A stretch of DNA of 64,000 nucleotides from Saccharofermentans sp. (GCA_024403695.1 JAKSRI010000013.1:1-64000), one strand, 5' to 3'; counted from the stretch's first letter, positions 44,300 to 53,003 are shown. Translations and numbers: made by a program. Notes: generated by a model not told the origin, from the sequence alone.

Positions 44300-45463
44300 A
44301 TGGGAATAAAGCAGAAAATTAAAGATAAGTTGTTAAATGAGATGCAGATGCAGGTTGATGCACTTAAGGTTCAGCTTGCACAGAAAGACGAACAGATTAA
44401 TCAGTGTAATCAGCGACTCGACGCTCTCGAGAACATTATCAATCAGGATATCCGTCCTAATTTCGGCCGAATCGACAACCTCGAGAATCGCGCTGATGGT
44501 CTGGAGAATATCTATAACGAGTATACTCGCCCTAATATCGAACAGCTTAATTCCAGAGATGCAGAATTGGATAACAAGATTAATGAGTCCACTTCCAATA
44601 TCAACGGAACAATTGATAATCTCAGCATTAATTTAAGAAACAATAACAGTGCCATAGAAGCTTTGCAAAGTGACACTGAGTTCGTTAAGTACAAACTCGT
44701 ATCCATCGAGAAGAATGCTAAGAACAACGTAGTACCTGCTGCTATCAACACTGACGTAGCTGCTCCTGTTGCACCTACTGCACCAGCTGATTCTGACTAT
44801 GAAGAAATCGACTACTTCGACTTTGAGAATCACTTCCGTGGCTCCATCGACAGTATTAAGAAGGCACAGGAAGCATATATTCCATACCTTAAGAACAAGA
44901 AAAACGTATTGGATATTGGCTGTGGTCGTGGAGAGTTCCTCTCACTTATGCAGGACAACGGTATTAACGCTACCGGTATTGATATCTATGAACCATATGC
45001 AGATTATTGCCGTATGAAGGGTCTTAATGTTACTACAGGAGATGGCGTTGCACACCTTGCCAGTCTTGATGAAGTTGACGGTATTTTTGTAGGTCAGGTA
45101 GTAGAACATCTGAAGCCACATCAGATTATCAGTCTTTGCAATACTGCATATGAGAAGCTTTCCGAGGGTGGATGCATCATTATTGAAACACCTAATCCAA
45201 CATCCCTCTCCATCTATACAAATGCTTTCTATATTGATCCATCACATGTAAAGCCAGTACATCCACTTACAATGAAGTACTATCTGGAAAAAGCTGGATT
45301 TAAGAAGATTGAAATTGTATTTACTGAAAGCAGCAAACCTCAGACAGAAATCCCTGCACTTAAAACTGATGCAGAAAACATCGAAGAGTTTAACGAAGCT
45401 CTTAAGAAGGTTTCCGACATAATCTTTGGTAGCCAGGATTATGCCATCATCGCCACAAAGTAA
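44300..45463 (+). CDS. class I SAM methyltransferase with N-terminal coiled coil
   Basis: 387 residues. About 5-135 is a heptad-like coiled coil rich in Asn, Gln and Leu, 150-170 an Ala/Pro linker, and 200-380 a methyltransferase (VLDIGCGRGEFLSL at 203-216, ATGIDIYEP, VGQVVEHL, GGCIIIETPNP). The shape recalls WbdD-like enzymes, whose coiled coil measures polysaccharide length and whose methyltransferase caps the chain; this is only an analogy. TAGGAG lies 9 bases before the ATG. It is divergent from the dlt-like cluster and ends 9 bases before the convergent miaA, with no terminator between. Confidence 0.8.
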   Translation: MGIKQKIKDKLLNEMQMQVDALKVQLAQKDEQINQCNQRLDALENIINQDIRPNFGRIDNLENRADGLENIYNEYTRPNIEQLNSRDAELDNKINESTSNINGTIDNLSINLRNNNSAIEALQSDTEFVKYKLVSIEKNAKNNVVPAAINTDVAAPVAPTAPADSDYEEIDYFDFENHFRGSIDSIKKAQEAYIPYLKNKKNVLDIGCGRGEFLSLMQDNGINATGIDIYEPYADYCRMKGLNVTTGDGVAHLASLDEVDGIFVGQVVEHLKPHQIISLCNTAYEKLSEGGCIIIETPNPTSLSIYTNAFYIDPSHVKPVHPLTMKYYLEKAGFKKIEIVFTESSKPQTEIPALKTDAENIEEFNEALKKVSDIIFGSQDYAIIATK

Positions 45464-45472
45464 GACTTAGTC

Positions 45473-46366
45473 TCAGTTACTATAGAACTCCTCTATCAGT
45501 TTGCTTGCCTCACTAACTGGGTCCCCGGACATGTCAATCCAGTGGATATCCTTTCGTTTACGGAACCATGTCATCTGCTCCTTGGCAAGATGTCTTATCT
45601 CCATAAACAGCTTGTTATAGAAAGCATCAAAATCCACGAATTCTCCACGCAGATACATAAGAATAAATCTGTACTCGAGGCCAAGTCCATAAAGGAATTC
45701 ATCTGTTGCTCCGTTGTCGCGAAGACGCTTTACTTCGTCGATCATGCCCTGCTCCAGACGTCTGTCCAGACGCTCTCTTATGCGCTCATAGAGAACCTCT
45801 CTATCCCATGTAACACCAATAACGAGAGTCTCATATCTTGGTGTATTCTTGGCTCCCTCAGCAACGCCCTTAATAGCACGCTCACATGCTCTCTCGAGGC
45901 GACGCTTGTTCTTAAGGTCAATTGTCTTAAGCACTTCTGGATTCTTCTCCTGAAGCATGGCAATAAGTTCATCAATACTCTTGGCAGCCAGCTCATTACG
46001 TAGCGCCTCATCAACAGGCTCTCTTATGATATTAAATCCATCAACAATAGAATTAACATACAGGCCCGTACCGCCTACTAAGAACGCTCTAGAACCACGA
46101 GCGATAATGTCATCAATCGCTTCATACGCCTTATCCTGAAAGTCAGTAAGAGAAAAGAAATCATTAGGCTTAGCTACATCAATAAGATAGTGAGGCACAC
46201 CCTGTGTCTCTTCAGGTGTTACCTTACCTGAACCCAGGTCTAAGCCCTCGAATACCTGTCGAGAATCTGCAGATACAATTTCTGCACCATATTTTCTGGC
46301 AAGCTCAATACCAAGGCCACTTTTACCTGACGCATTAGTGCCTGCAATTACAACAAGTTTTTCCAT
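45473..46366 (-). CDS. miaA: tRNA dimethylallyltransferase
   Basis: 297 residues. P-loop AGTNASGKSGLG near 8-19, VSADSRQVFEGLDLGSGKVT, VPHYLIDVA and LVGGTGLYVNSI are diagnostic; the last part holds the tRNA-contacting region (YGLGLEYRFI). It adds an isopentenyl group to A37 of tRNAs reading UNN codons, including tRNA-Phe. It follows cysE by 15 bases. Slightly shorter than average but complete. Confidence 0.95.
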   Translation of the reverse strand: MEKLVVIAGTNASGKSGLGIELARKYGAEIVSADSRQVFEGLDLGSGKVTPEETQGVPHYLIDVAKPNDFFSLTDFQDKAYEAIDDIIARGSRAFLVGGTGLYVNSIVDGFNIIREPVDEALRNELAAKSIDELIAMLQEKNPEVLKTIDLKNKRRLERACERAIKGVAEGAKNTPRYETLVIGVTWDREVLYERIRERLDRRLEQGMIDEVKRLRDNGATDEFLYGLGLEYRFILMYLRGEFVDFDAFYNKLFMEIRHLAKEQMTWFRKRKDIHWIDMSGDPVSEASKLIEEFYSN

Positions 46367-46381
46367 GATTATCTCCCTGTA

Positions 46382-47287
46382 TTACTTTGAAGGATTACCA
46401 TTAGAGAACTTAAGCTCCTGCTGTTTTGCACTTACTCTTGTTCCCTCTTCAACAGAGTTAATAATAAATGTGTTACCACCAACAACTACGTTATCACCAA
46501 TAACAGTCTCACCACCGAGAATTGATGCTCCGGAGTAGATAGTAACATTATTTCCAATAGTTGGGTGACGCTTTGTACCACTTAACTTCTGACCACCTCT
46601 TGTGGACATACCACCAAGTGTAACACCCTGATAAATCTTTACGCGCTCACCGATAATTGTTGTCTCACCAATAACGATTCCTGTACCATGATCGATGAAG
46701 AAATATCTACCGATAGTCGCACCTGGGTGAATATCGATACCTGTCTTACTATGCGCATACTCAGTCATAATTCTTGGCACCATAGGAACCTTAAGAAGTG
46801 ACAACTCATGTGCAATTCTGTAAATAGAAATAGCATAAAGACCTGGGTAAGAGAAGATAATCTCATCCTTACTCTCTGCTGCAGGATCGCCCTCGTATGC
46901 AGCTTCGATATCAGTCTCGAGAATAGCTCTGATATCAGGAATCTTGCGCATGAAATCCAGTGTAATTCTGCGAGCCTGCTGATCAATTATAGCCTGATCT
47001 TCGCTTCCATTATGGTACTTCAGAACGATACTCACCTGCTTATTCAGGTTATAAATAACATCTTCGATTGTGGCAGAAATATTATTCTTAACGCTGTAAA
47101 CCTTATAGACCTTATCGCTATAGTAACCAGGGAAAATAATTCTAAGAAGCTTCTCCACAATATCGTAAATAGCCTTCTTATCAGGCTGGTTATATACATC
47201 GACCTTATTAACTGATCTGTCATCCTGATAATCAGAAATAATAAGTCCTACAACTTCTTCAATCTCAGTATCAACAATTCTCTCCAT
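46382..47287 (-). CDS. cysE: serine O-acetyltransferase
   Basis: 301 residues. An alpha-helical N-terminal half, then a left-handed beta helix from about 185 (TGIDIHPGATIGRYFFIDHG, IYQGVTLGGMSTRGG, IYSGASILGGETVIG). The DIHPGA and catalytic His/Asp of YFFIDHGTG are present. It makes O-acetylserine for cysteine. The long N-terminus is like the SatA/EpsC variants of anaerobes. It has a promoter overlapping that of the divergent Rrf2 regulator, a hint of control by sulfur or Fe-S status. Confidence 0.92.
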   Translation of the reverse strand: MERIVDTEIEEVVGLIISDYQDDRSVNKVDVYNQPDKKAIYDIVEKLLRIIFPGYYSDKVYKVYSVKNNISATIEDVIYNLNKQVSIVLKYHNGSEDQAIIDQQARRITLDFMRKIPDIRAILETDIEAAYEGDPAAESKDEIIFSYPGLYAISIYRIAHELSLLKVPMVPRIMTEYAHSKTGIDIHPGATIGRYFFIDHGTGIVIGETTIIGERVKIYQGVTLGGMSTRGGQKLSGTKRHPTIGNNVTIYSGASILGGETVIGDNVVVGGNTFIINSVEEGTRVSAKQQELKFSNGNPSK

Positions 47288-47316
47288 TGTTAACTCCCAA
47301 ATATATATTTATGTGG

Positions 47317-47345
47317 ATTGTACCACGGATTCTTCTGGTTTTACA
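47317..47345 (-). promoter_or_regulatory. cysE promoter
   Basis: On the minus strand TGTAAA (47345-47340), a 17-nt spacer and TACAAT (47322-47317) with an extended TGG before the -10. The same six base pairs serve as -35 box of the opposite promoter. Confidence 0.5.
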
Positions 47346-47368
47346 TTCCATCAGGCTTTTGATATATT
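47340..47368 (+). promoter_or_regulatory. promoter of the Rrf2-type regulator
   Basis: TTTACA (47340-47345), a 17-nt spacer and TATATT (47363-47368); transcription would start near 47375, just before a large dyad. The -35 hexamer is shared, on the other strand, with the cysE promoter. Confidence 0.55.
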
Positions 47369-47377
47369 GTAACCAAA

Positions 47378-47409
47378 CCTATTAAGCCCCCATTTCAATG
47401 GGTAATAGG
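47378..47409 (+). promoter_or_regulatory. dyad/hairpin in the leader of the Rrf2-type regulator
   Basis: AATGGGTAATAGG (47397-47409) pairs with CCTATTA (47378-47384) and CCCATT (47389-47394), a 13-bp stem with a four-base bulge and a two-base loop. It begins about three bases after the expected transcription start and ends 26 bases before the ATG. It may be an operator for the regulator itself or an RNA hairpin near the 5' end that protects or controls the message. Confidence 0.55.
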
Positions 47410-47435
47410 ATTATATCACATGGGAAGGTATTATT

Positions 47436-47834
47436 ATGATTTCTACAAAAGGAAGATATGCCATCAGAGTTTTATTAGATCTTGCCGAGCAGAAAAGTGA
47501 CGGTCCTACAACACTTGACGCCATCGCTAACAGACAGAACCTTTCCAAGAAATATCTCGAAAGCATCGTAAAACTTCTAGTTAGCGGCAACATCGTAAAA
47601 GGAACCAGCGGCAAAGGTGGCGGCTATCATTTAACACGCCAGCCAGAGGAATATACAATCCTCGAGATACTAAAGCTGACAGAAAGTTCTATGTCTTCTG
47701 TTGCCTGCCTCGAAGATGGTGCAGAAGCATGTCCGAATAAAGACAAGTGCAAAACAATCTCAATGTGGTCAGGCTTTGATAAGCTGACAAAAGATTATTT
47801 TTCCAAGATAACCCTAAGAGATTTGCTCTGCTAA
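47436..47834 (+). CDS. Rrf2-family transcriptional regulator (IscR/CymR type)
   Basis: 132 residues. Winged helix at the N-terminus (ISTKGRYAIRVLLDLA; KKYLESIVKLL; GGGYHL wing). Three Cys (91, 99, 105) lie where IscR-type proteins bind a [2Fe-2S] cluster, with spacing C-x7-C-x5-C. CymR, the cysteine regulator of Bacillus, lacks these Cys but acts with CysK; this protein is placed beside cysE and so may control cysteine or Fe-S synthesis. GGGAAGG lies before the ATG. Confidence 0.88.
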   Translation: MISTKGRYAIRVLLDLAEQKSDGPTTLDAIANRQNLSKKYLESIVKLLVSGNIVKGTSGKGGGYHLTRQPEEYTILEILKLTESSMSSVACLEDGAEACPNKDKCKTISMWSGFDKLTKDYFSKITLRDLLC

Positions 47835-47870
47835 TTTCTATATAACTCACTTGTCTGAAGTGCTGAATTC

Positions 47871-48006
47871 AAAACTACCATAAGGGCTACCATTTTCCGA
47901 CGAAAATGGTAGTTTTTTGTATGTTTATGGTAGTTTTCTTCAAATTACCATATCTGCTACCAAAAAATCGAGAAATTGGTAGATTTACAAGCTTTTATGG
48001 TAGTTT
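47871..48006. repeat. 70-bp tandem duplication of a nested double hairpin
   Basis: Copy A (about 47872-47937) and copy B (about 47942-48006) are offset by exactly 70 bp. Each has four TACCA-type half sites in the order forward, forward, reverse, reverse. In A the outer arms 47871-47882 and 47926-47937 pair perfectly over 12 bp and the inner stem is the 11-bp terminator. In B the outer arms 47942-47952 and 47996-48006 pair with one mismatch, and the inner arms CTACCAA (47957-47963) and TTGGTAG (47976-47982) pair. The inner stems differ in sequence between copies but still pair, so the structure rather than the sequence seems kept. No ORF is present in 47835-48080. Confidence 0.8.
47887..47918 (+). 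terminator. terminator after the Rrf2-type gene
   Basis: A perfect 11-bp stem (47887-47897 with 47902-47912), loop CGAC, followed by six T (47913-47918). It is the inner hairpin of the first copy of a tandem repeat. Confidence 0.85.
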
Positions 48007-48019
48007 CCACTTTCCACAC

Positions 48020-48056
48020 AAAAAGAGATGCCTCATGTGATATGAAGCATCCCTTT
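48020..48056 (-). terminator. terminator of pheST
   Basis: On the minus strand 48056-48042 pairs with 48036-48022 over 15 bp (with two G-U pairs), loop of five, followed by T (A-run 48020-48024). It lies 24 bases after the pheT stop codon. Confidence 0.85.
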
Positions 48057-48080
48057 GAAAAATACAATCAACTAAGTTAA

Positions 48081-50498
48081 TTAAACTCTGAGTGTAGCGC
48101 CAAGGAGCTTCTCAACATTCTTAAGAATCTTCTTAACAAATCCATCGATAAGTTCTGGAGTGAATTCCTCATCCTTTGGTGTGAATACAACAGAGAATGC
48201 AAGACTCTTCTTATTAATTCCAAGCTGAATTCCCTCAAACACATCGAAGAGCTCGATGGAGGAAATATACTTACAGGAATCCATAATTACCTTCTCAACC
48301 TGTGCACAAGTAATTTCCTTATCCATTACGAAGCAGAAGTCTCTCTTCTCCTCAAGGAACTTAGGAAGTGGTGTGAACTTTCTGTCCTTACCGTAGTACT
48401 CAGTAAGTGCTCTGAGATCAATCTCTGCAACATATGCAGGAACTCTCATATCGAGCTCATCGCAAATCTCATAGAGAACCTGACCCAAGTATCCAATTTC
48501 CTTACCGTCACAGAGAACTTTTGCTGTTCTATATGGATGGAGGAATGTGTTAGATGTCTGCTCATACTCGAACTTAATATCAAGAGCATCTGCAATTACC
48601 TCAACAATACCCTTAATGGAGAAGAAATCCTCGTCCTCACCAAAAGCACCAATACAAATTGTTTCTCTCTCGTCTGGGTACTCTGTGAGAGGGAGTGACT
48701 TAGGGATAAACTTGTTACCCATTTCGAAAATTCTTCCGGAAAGGATGCCCTTCTTCTGGTTACGCGCGATGGCGTTAATCATCTGAGGTGCAAGTGTTGT
48801 TCTCATGAGAGAGAGGTCAACGTTAATTGGGTTAATAAGCTTAATTGCTGTTCTCTCAGGAGCATCCTCAGGAAGTCTGATGAGATCGAGGTCTGATGGT
48901 GAGAAGAAGGAATAGTGAATACCCTCGTAAGCACCAGCAGCGCACAAAGCATTCTTAAGCTTAATTTCTCTCTTCTGACGGAGAGTATAACCACCCATTG
49001 TAACCTCAGCAGTTGGAATAAATGTTGGAACGATATGCTCATAACCATACATTCTGATAACTTCCTCAGCTACATCCTGATATGTCTGCATATCTTCTCT
49101 GTAAGCTGGGATATGCATTGTGAGCTCGTCACCCTCGAGTACAGGTGCGAAGTCAAGGTTAGTAAGAATTCTTACGATATCCTCATCTGGAACAGTAATA
49201 CCGAGAACACCATTTACCTGCTTAACGCTAACCTTAAGCTCGAATGGCTCTACAGAATTTCCTGTATTGATATCGAACTTTGTAGCAGAAACCTTACCAC
49301 AGTTAAGCTCCTCAACGAGGTGAAGAGCTCTCTTCATAGCCATTACTGTTGTGTACTCATCAACACCCTTTGTGTAACGAGCACTAGCGTCAGACACCTG
49401 ACCAAGAGCCTTGGAACTCTTACGGATATTATCGTGTGCAAACTTTGCAGACTCGAACATAACAGCAGAAGTTGTGTCGAGAATCTCAGAGTTAAGACCA
49501 CCCATGATACCTGCAAGTGCAACTGGCTTCTTACCATCGCAGATTACGAGGTTATTGTTTGTAAGAGTGAACTCCTTCTCATCGAGAGTGATAATCTTCT
49601 CGCCATCGTTAGCTCTTCTTACGTTAATTGCATCTGCCTCAAGGTAATTGAAGTCAAACGCGTGCATTGGCTGACCAAGCTCCTTCAATACATAGTTTGT
49701 AATATCAACCATGTTAGAAATGCTGCTGCTACCAACAAGAGCAAGTCTTCTTCTCATCCATGCTGGGGACTGCTCAATCTTTACGTCATAAACATAATGT
49801 GCAGAATATCTTGGGCAGAGATCCTGTGCATCAACAGAAACGGAGAATGGAATAGTTACATCTGTCTCTGTGTAATCGAGAGCTGGCATCTTAAGTGGGA
49901 GCTCGAGAACTGCTGCTACCTCACGTGCAATACCAAAGATGCTCTGACAGTCAGGTCTGTTAGATGTGATGGATACATCAAAAATATAATCATCAAGACC
50001 AAGGATTGGCTTAACATCTGCGCCTACCTCAGCGTCCTCAGGGAGAACGAGAAGTCCGTTATAACCAGCACCTGGATACATATCTTCACTTACACCAAGT
50101 TCAACACCAGAGCAGAGCATACCAAAGGACTCATATCCTCTGAGTTTACCCTTGCCAATTTTCATAACACCCTCTACTGTCTTGTGATCCTTTGCAGTAG
50201 CGTAAACAGTAGCGCCGATAAGAGCGAGTGGGAACTTGCCACCAGCAACTACATTATCTGCACCACAGCAAATCTGGAACTCACCGTGAGGGCCAGCATC
50301 TACCTGACAAAGGTGAAGGTGTGTATCAGGAATATCCTCGCAAGTCTTAACATAACCAACAACTACATTGCTGATGTCGTGACCTACCTCGTACTTCTCC
50401 TCAACCTCAAATCCACATGAAAAGAGTTTTTCTTCAAGTGTATCTGGATCAACATTGATATCTACATAATCTTTTAACCAGCTTAATGGTACTAACAT
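48081..50498 (-). CDS. pheT: phenylalanyl-tRNA synthetase beta subunit
   Basis: 805 residues, the full bacterial length. N-terminal MLVPLSWLKDYVDI, an EMAP-like tRNA-binding OB fold about 40-150, the B3/B4 editing region (SNMVDITNYVLKELGQPMHAFD in two parts), B5, the catalytic-like core, and the C-terminal FDX-ACB anticodon-binding domain (EKRDFCFVMDKEITC, SVVFTPKDEEFT). It forms the alpha2-beta2 enzyme with PheS. It follows pheS by 18 bases with GAGGAGG before the ATG. Confidence 0.97.
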   Translation of the reverse strand: MLVPLSWLKDYVDINVDPDTLEEKLFSCGFEVEEKYEVGHDISNVVVGYVKTCEDIPDTHLHLCQVDAGPHGEFQICCGADNVVAGGKFPLALIGATVYATAKDHKTVEGVMKIGKGKLRGYESFGMLCSGVELGVSEDMYPGAGYNGLLVLPEDAEVGADVKPILGLDDYIFDVSITSNRPDCQSIFGIAREVAAVLELPLKMPALDYTETDVTIPFSVSVDAQDLCPRYSAHYVYDVKIEQSPAWMRRRLALVGSSSISNMVDITNYVLKELGQPMHAFDFNYLEADAINVRRANDGEKIITLDEKEFTLTNNNLVICDGKKPVALAGIMGGLNSEILDTTSAVMFESAKFAHDNIRKSSKALGQVSDASARYTKGVDEYTTVMAMKRALHLVEELNCGKVSATKFDINTGNSVEPFELKVSVKQVNGVLGITVPDEDIVRILTNLDFAPVLEGDELTMHIPAYREDMQTYQDVAEEVIRMYGYEHIVPTFIPTAEVTMGGYTLRQKREIKLKNALCAAGAYEGIHYSFFSPSDLDLIRLPEDAPERTAIKLINPINVDLSLMRTTLAPQMINAIARNQKKGILSGRIFEMGNKFIPKSLPLTEYPDERETICIGAFGEDEDFFSIKGIVEVIADALDIKFEYEQTSNTFLHPYRTAKVLCDGKEIGYLGQVLYEICDELDMRVPAYVAEIDLRALTEYYGKDRKFTPLPKFLEEKRDFCFVMDKEITCAQVEKVIMDSCKYISSIELFDVFEGIQLGINKKSLAFSVVFTPKDEEFTPELIDGFVKKILKNVEKLLGATLRV

Positions 50499-50516
50499 AT
50501 CAGAATCCTCCTCTCA

Positions 50517-51560
50517 TTAATCGTCAATCTGATCAAGTACTCTAAGATCAGACTCAAACAAGTTCTTAATGTTATTGATACCGTACTTAAGCATTGCTAC
50601 ACGCTCAATACCGATACCAAAGGCAATACCGCTGTAAACAGAGCTGTCAATTCCGCATCCCTCGAGGACAGACTTATTAACAACACCTGCACCGAGAATC
50701 TCGATCCAGCCTGTTCCCTTACAAAGACGGCATCCACAACCGTGGCACTGGAAGCAGCTTACATCAACCTCTACAGAAGGCTCTGTGAATGGGAAGTAAG
50801 AAGGACGAAGTCTTGTCTTTGTCTCTTCACCGAAGATCTTCTGTACGAATACATCGAGCATACCCTGAAGGTCACAAAGTGTAATTCCCTTATCTACTAC
50901 AAGGCCCTCCATCTGTGTGAACATTGGAGAATGTGTAGCGTCATCATCAGATCTGAAAACCTTACCAGGTGAAACGATCTTGATAGGTGGCTTCTGCTCT
51001 TCCATAACATGAACCTGACCAGATGAAGTCTGTGTTCTGAGAAGATACTCAGGGCTAAGATAGAATGTATCCTGCATATCTCTTGCAGGGTGATCCTGAG
51101 GAATATTAAGAGCAGTAAAGTTGTAGTAATCAGTCTCAATTTCTCTACCCTCGTAGATGTTAAATCCCATGGAACCAAAGATATCTACAAGCTGATTACG
51201 AACCTGTGTATTAGGGTGAAGATTACCCTTCTTAAGCTTCTTAGCTGGAAGAGTTACATCAATCTTCTCGCTCTCGTACTTAGCGCGCATTTCCGCTTCC
51301 TTAAGCTTGTTATCGAGAGCCTCGAACTCAGCCTGAGCCCAGTTTCTAATCTCGTTAACCTTCTTACCATAATCGGCCTTAAGCTCCTTAGGAATCTTAC
51401 CCATTTCCTTCATGAGAGATCCGATTTTACCAGTCTTGGAATCCATAATGTTCTTACGGTATTCAAAAACGCTCTTTGAACTTGTAAGATTTACAAGCTC
51501 GTTCTTGATTTCCTGCTTAATGGCAGACAACTTCTCACTTAATTCATTAAGTTCAGTCAT
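50517..51560 (-). CDS. pheS: phenylalanyl-tRNA synthetase alpha subunit
   Basis: 347 residues. N-terminal coiled coil about 1-90, then the class II catalytic core: motif 2 in [18 protein letters not shown] and motif 3 in [36 protein letters not shown] is the usual region before motif 3, here with a CxxC-rich insertion. It charges tRNA-Phe. GGAGGA lies before the ATG. A T-box leader precedes it. Confidence 0.97.
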   Translation of the reverse strand: MTELNELSEKLSAIKQEIKNELVNLTSSKSVFEYRKNIMDSKTGKIGSLMKEMGKIPKELKADYGKKVNEIRNWAQAEFEALDNKLKEAEMRAKYESEKIDVTLPAKKLKKGNLHPNTQVRNQLVDIFGSMGFNIYEGREIETDYYNFTALNIPQDHPARDMQDTFYLSPEYLLRTQTSSGQVHVMEEQKPPIKIVSPGKVFRSDDDATHSPMFTQMEGLVVDKGITLCDLQGMLDVFVQKIFGEETKTRLRPSYFPFTEPSVEVDVSCFQCHGCGCRLCKGTGWIEILGAGVVNKSVLEGCGIDSSVYSGIAFGIGIERVAMLKYGINNIKNLFESDLRVLDQIDD

Positions 51561-51609
51561 AATTTCCTCCTGTATTTAATAAACGCAAATTGTTTTCTAT
51601 TTAAGCCAT

Positions 51610-51882
51610 AAAAAATCCCATGGCATAAAACCATGGGACGATTATTAGTCGCGGTACCACCCATATTCGAATACATCCTCTATCGTATTCGCACTCAAAT
51701 AACGTATATGCTACGCCAGCATCCACTTACTCATCTCATCAATGCGACAAAACGTTTTCATGGAAGGCTCCAATGTTGAAATTCATGTATCTACCCTAAT
51801 ATTACGCTCTCAACCGGTGACGTAACTCTCTCAGATTGTCATAAATACACTACTTACGCATCTTCACAGCCGTATTTAGTCA
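51610..51882 (-). ncRNA. T-box riboswitch of pheST (Phe)
   Basis: The 14-base T-box core reads, on the minus strand, GGGTGGTACCGCGAC (51662-51648). It is followed by an 8-bp terminator stem (51638-51631 with 51623-51616) and a T-run (A-run 51610-51615 on the plus strand); CGTCCC next to the stem can pair with the T-box in the antiterminator. A candidate specifier TTC (Phe), followed by A, lies at 51780-51778. Uncharged tRNA-Phe should bind and allow read-through into pheS. The boundary at the 5' end is taken from the promoter. Confidence 0.9.
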
Positions 51883-51888
51883 GTACAA

Positions 51889-51917
51889 ATTGTACCTTCG
51901 GAGTATAAAAAAGTCAA
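51889..51917 (-). promoter_or_regulatory. promoter of the pheST T-box leader
   Basis: On the minus strand TTGACT (51917-51912), a 17-nt spacer and TACAAT (51894-51889), giving a start near 51882. It lies between the T-box leader and the 3' end of the nucleotidase gene. Confidence 0.7.
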
Positions 51918-51943
51918 TTAAACTGCAATTTTCATCAGCAGCC

Positions 51944-52546
51944 TTATATAGACTGCAAGAGATTATCGATTTCCTTCCAACCCTCACATCTGATAAAGCT
52001 ATCATCGGGGAACTGTGCGTTAGCATTCCATGGACGGTTATACACAGCAACTGTGCAATTCTCAAAATGCTGCACATGCTCAAATGCAGCAGGAGAATCC
52101 TCTATGGCCAAATCAAATTCCATGTTATACAAATCCGTCAGTGTCATATTGTATGAACAATCCTGGTTAAAGCTCTCGCGCCCATATTTATCCACACAGA
52201 ACAACGGAACTCTTATGAGATTATGCTCGTCTAACCACTGACGTGAAGGATTATAAGAATCAAAAGGTCTTCCTGTAACGATTGATACATCATGACCTTC
52301 ATCTACCCATTTATTAATCGTCTCGGATGCACCTGGTGCTTCTTCATATGCAAGTAAATTCTCAGGGAAATGACCTGCTCTCATGAGCTCATCATACTGT
52401 TCATCACTAAGATCAAATGACTTCTGAAGATTAAAGAACTGCACTTCTCTATAAGGCACATCTATACCAAATAATTCCTTGGCAATCTTTGTAAAATACT
52501 TTGCTGTCTCGCAAATCACATCATCAAAATCAATATAAATTCTCAT
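51944..52546 (-). CDS. HAD-superfamily 5'-nucleotidase (NT5C-like)
   Basis: 200 residues. HAD motif I IDFDDVICE (nucleophile Asp6, general acid Asp8), motif II VTGRPFDS and motif III DLAIEDSPAAF. The layout is that of 5'(3')-deoxyribonucleotidases and similar small HAD phosphatases; the true substrate is unknown. It overlaps the upstream membrane protein gene by 17 bases. Confidence 0.75.
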   Translation of the reverse strand: MRIYIDFDDVICETAKYFTKIAKELFGIDVPYREVQFFNLQKSFDLSDEQYDELMRAGHFPENLLAYEEAPGASETINKWVDEGHDVSIVTGRPFDSYNPSRQWLDEHNLIRVPLFCVDKYGRESFNQDCSYNMTLTDLYNMEFDLAIEDSPAAFEHVQHFENCTVAVYNRPWNANAQFPDDSFIRCEGWKEIDNLLQSI

Positions 52547-53003
52547 TAACTTTACTTTGCACCTCGGGGCTTAATGTATGAGTTGTAAGATCGTATAAAA
52601 TTATAGGTTTCCTGCCAACATATACAGCAGCAAAAGGATGATTTTCTTCAACGCTGTCAAAGAAAGTAGGCATATCTTTCCCTGACGGAAACAGTTTCTC
52701 ACTGTAAATATACCAACGAGAAGTTCCTTTAAAGGTTCTGGAGTAGTGTTTCTTAACCATTACATCAAGGTAAACCTCGAACTCACCCTTCTTAAGTTTC
52801 TTCAAAAATCTTCTGGCACTAGCTGTAGAAATGAACATATATATTCCCATAGCCGCAGATGGGAACAGTCCCATGACAGGACTTCCTGCCAATGCTCCAA
52901 TACCGACAAAAACAGCCGTCATGATAATAAAAATATAAATATAACCACGACCAGAAATCTGCTTTTTGTAGTCTTCAAAAACCTTCTGTTCTGTGACTTC
53001 CAT
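52530..53003 (-). CDS. small membrane protein (YcxB-like)
   Basis: 157 residues: short N-terminal part, two membrane helices (about 20-40 and 43-61), then a basic beta-rich cytoplasmic domain (WYIYSEKLFPSG, FAAVYVGRKPIILYD). This is like YcxB-type proteins, whose role is unknown. It overlaps the nucleotidase gene, so they are probably translated together. Confidence 0.55.
   Translation of the reverse strand: MEVTEQKVFEDYKKQISGRGYIYIFIIMTAVFVGIGALAGSPVMGLFPSAAMGIYMFISTASARRFLKKLKKGEFEVYLDVMVKKHYSRTFKGTSRWYIYSEKLFPSGKDMPTFFDSVEENHPFAAVYVGRKPIILYDLTTHTLSPEVQSKVNENLY

Noticed and set aside
47871..48006. The TACCA repeats as a CRISPR array
   Set aside because: Only two copies, arms are inverted repeats, there are no unique spacers of even length, and no cas genes lie nearby.
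48915..50420. 501-codon plus-strand reading frame opposite pheT
   Set aside because: pheT is certain on the minus strand with all family motifs; the opposite frame is rich in Cys, Asn and Ser and has no ribosome site or recognisable fold.
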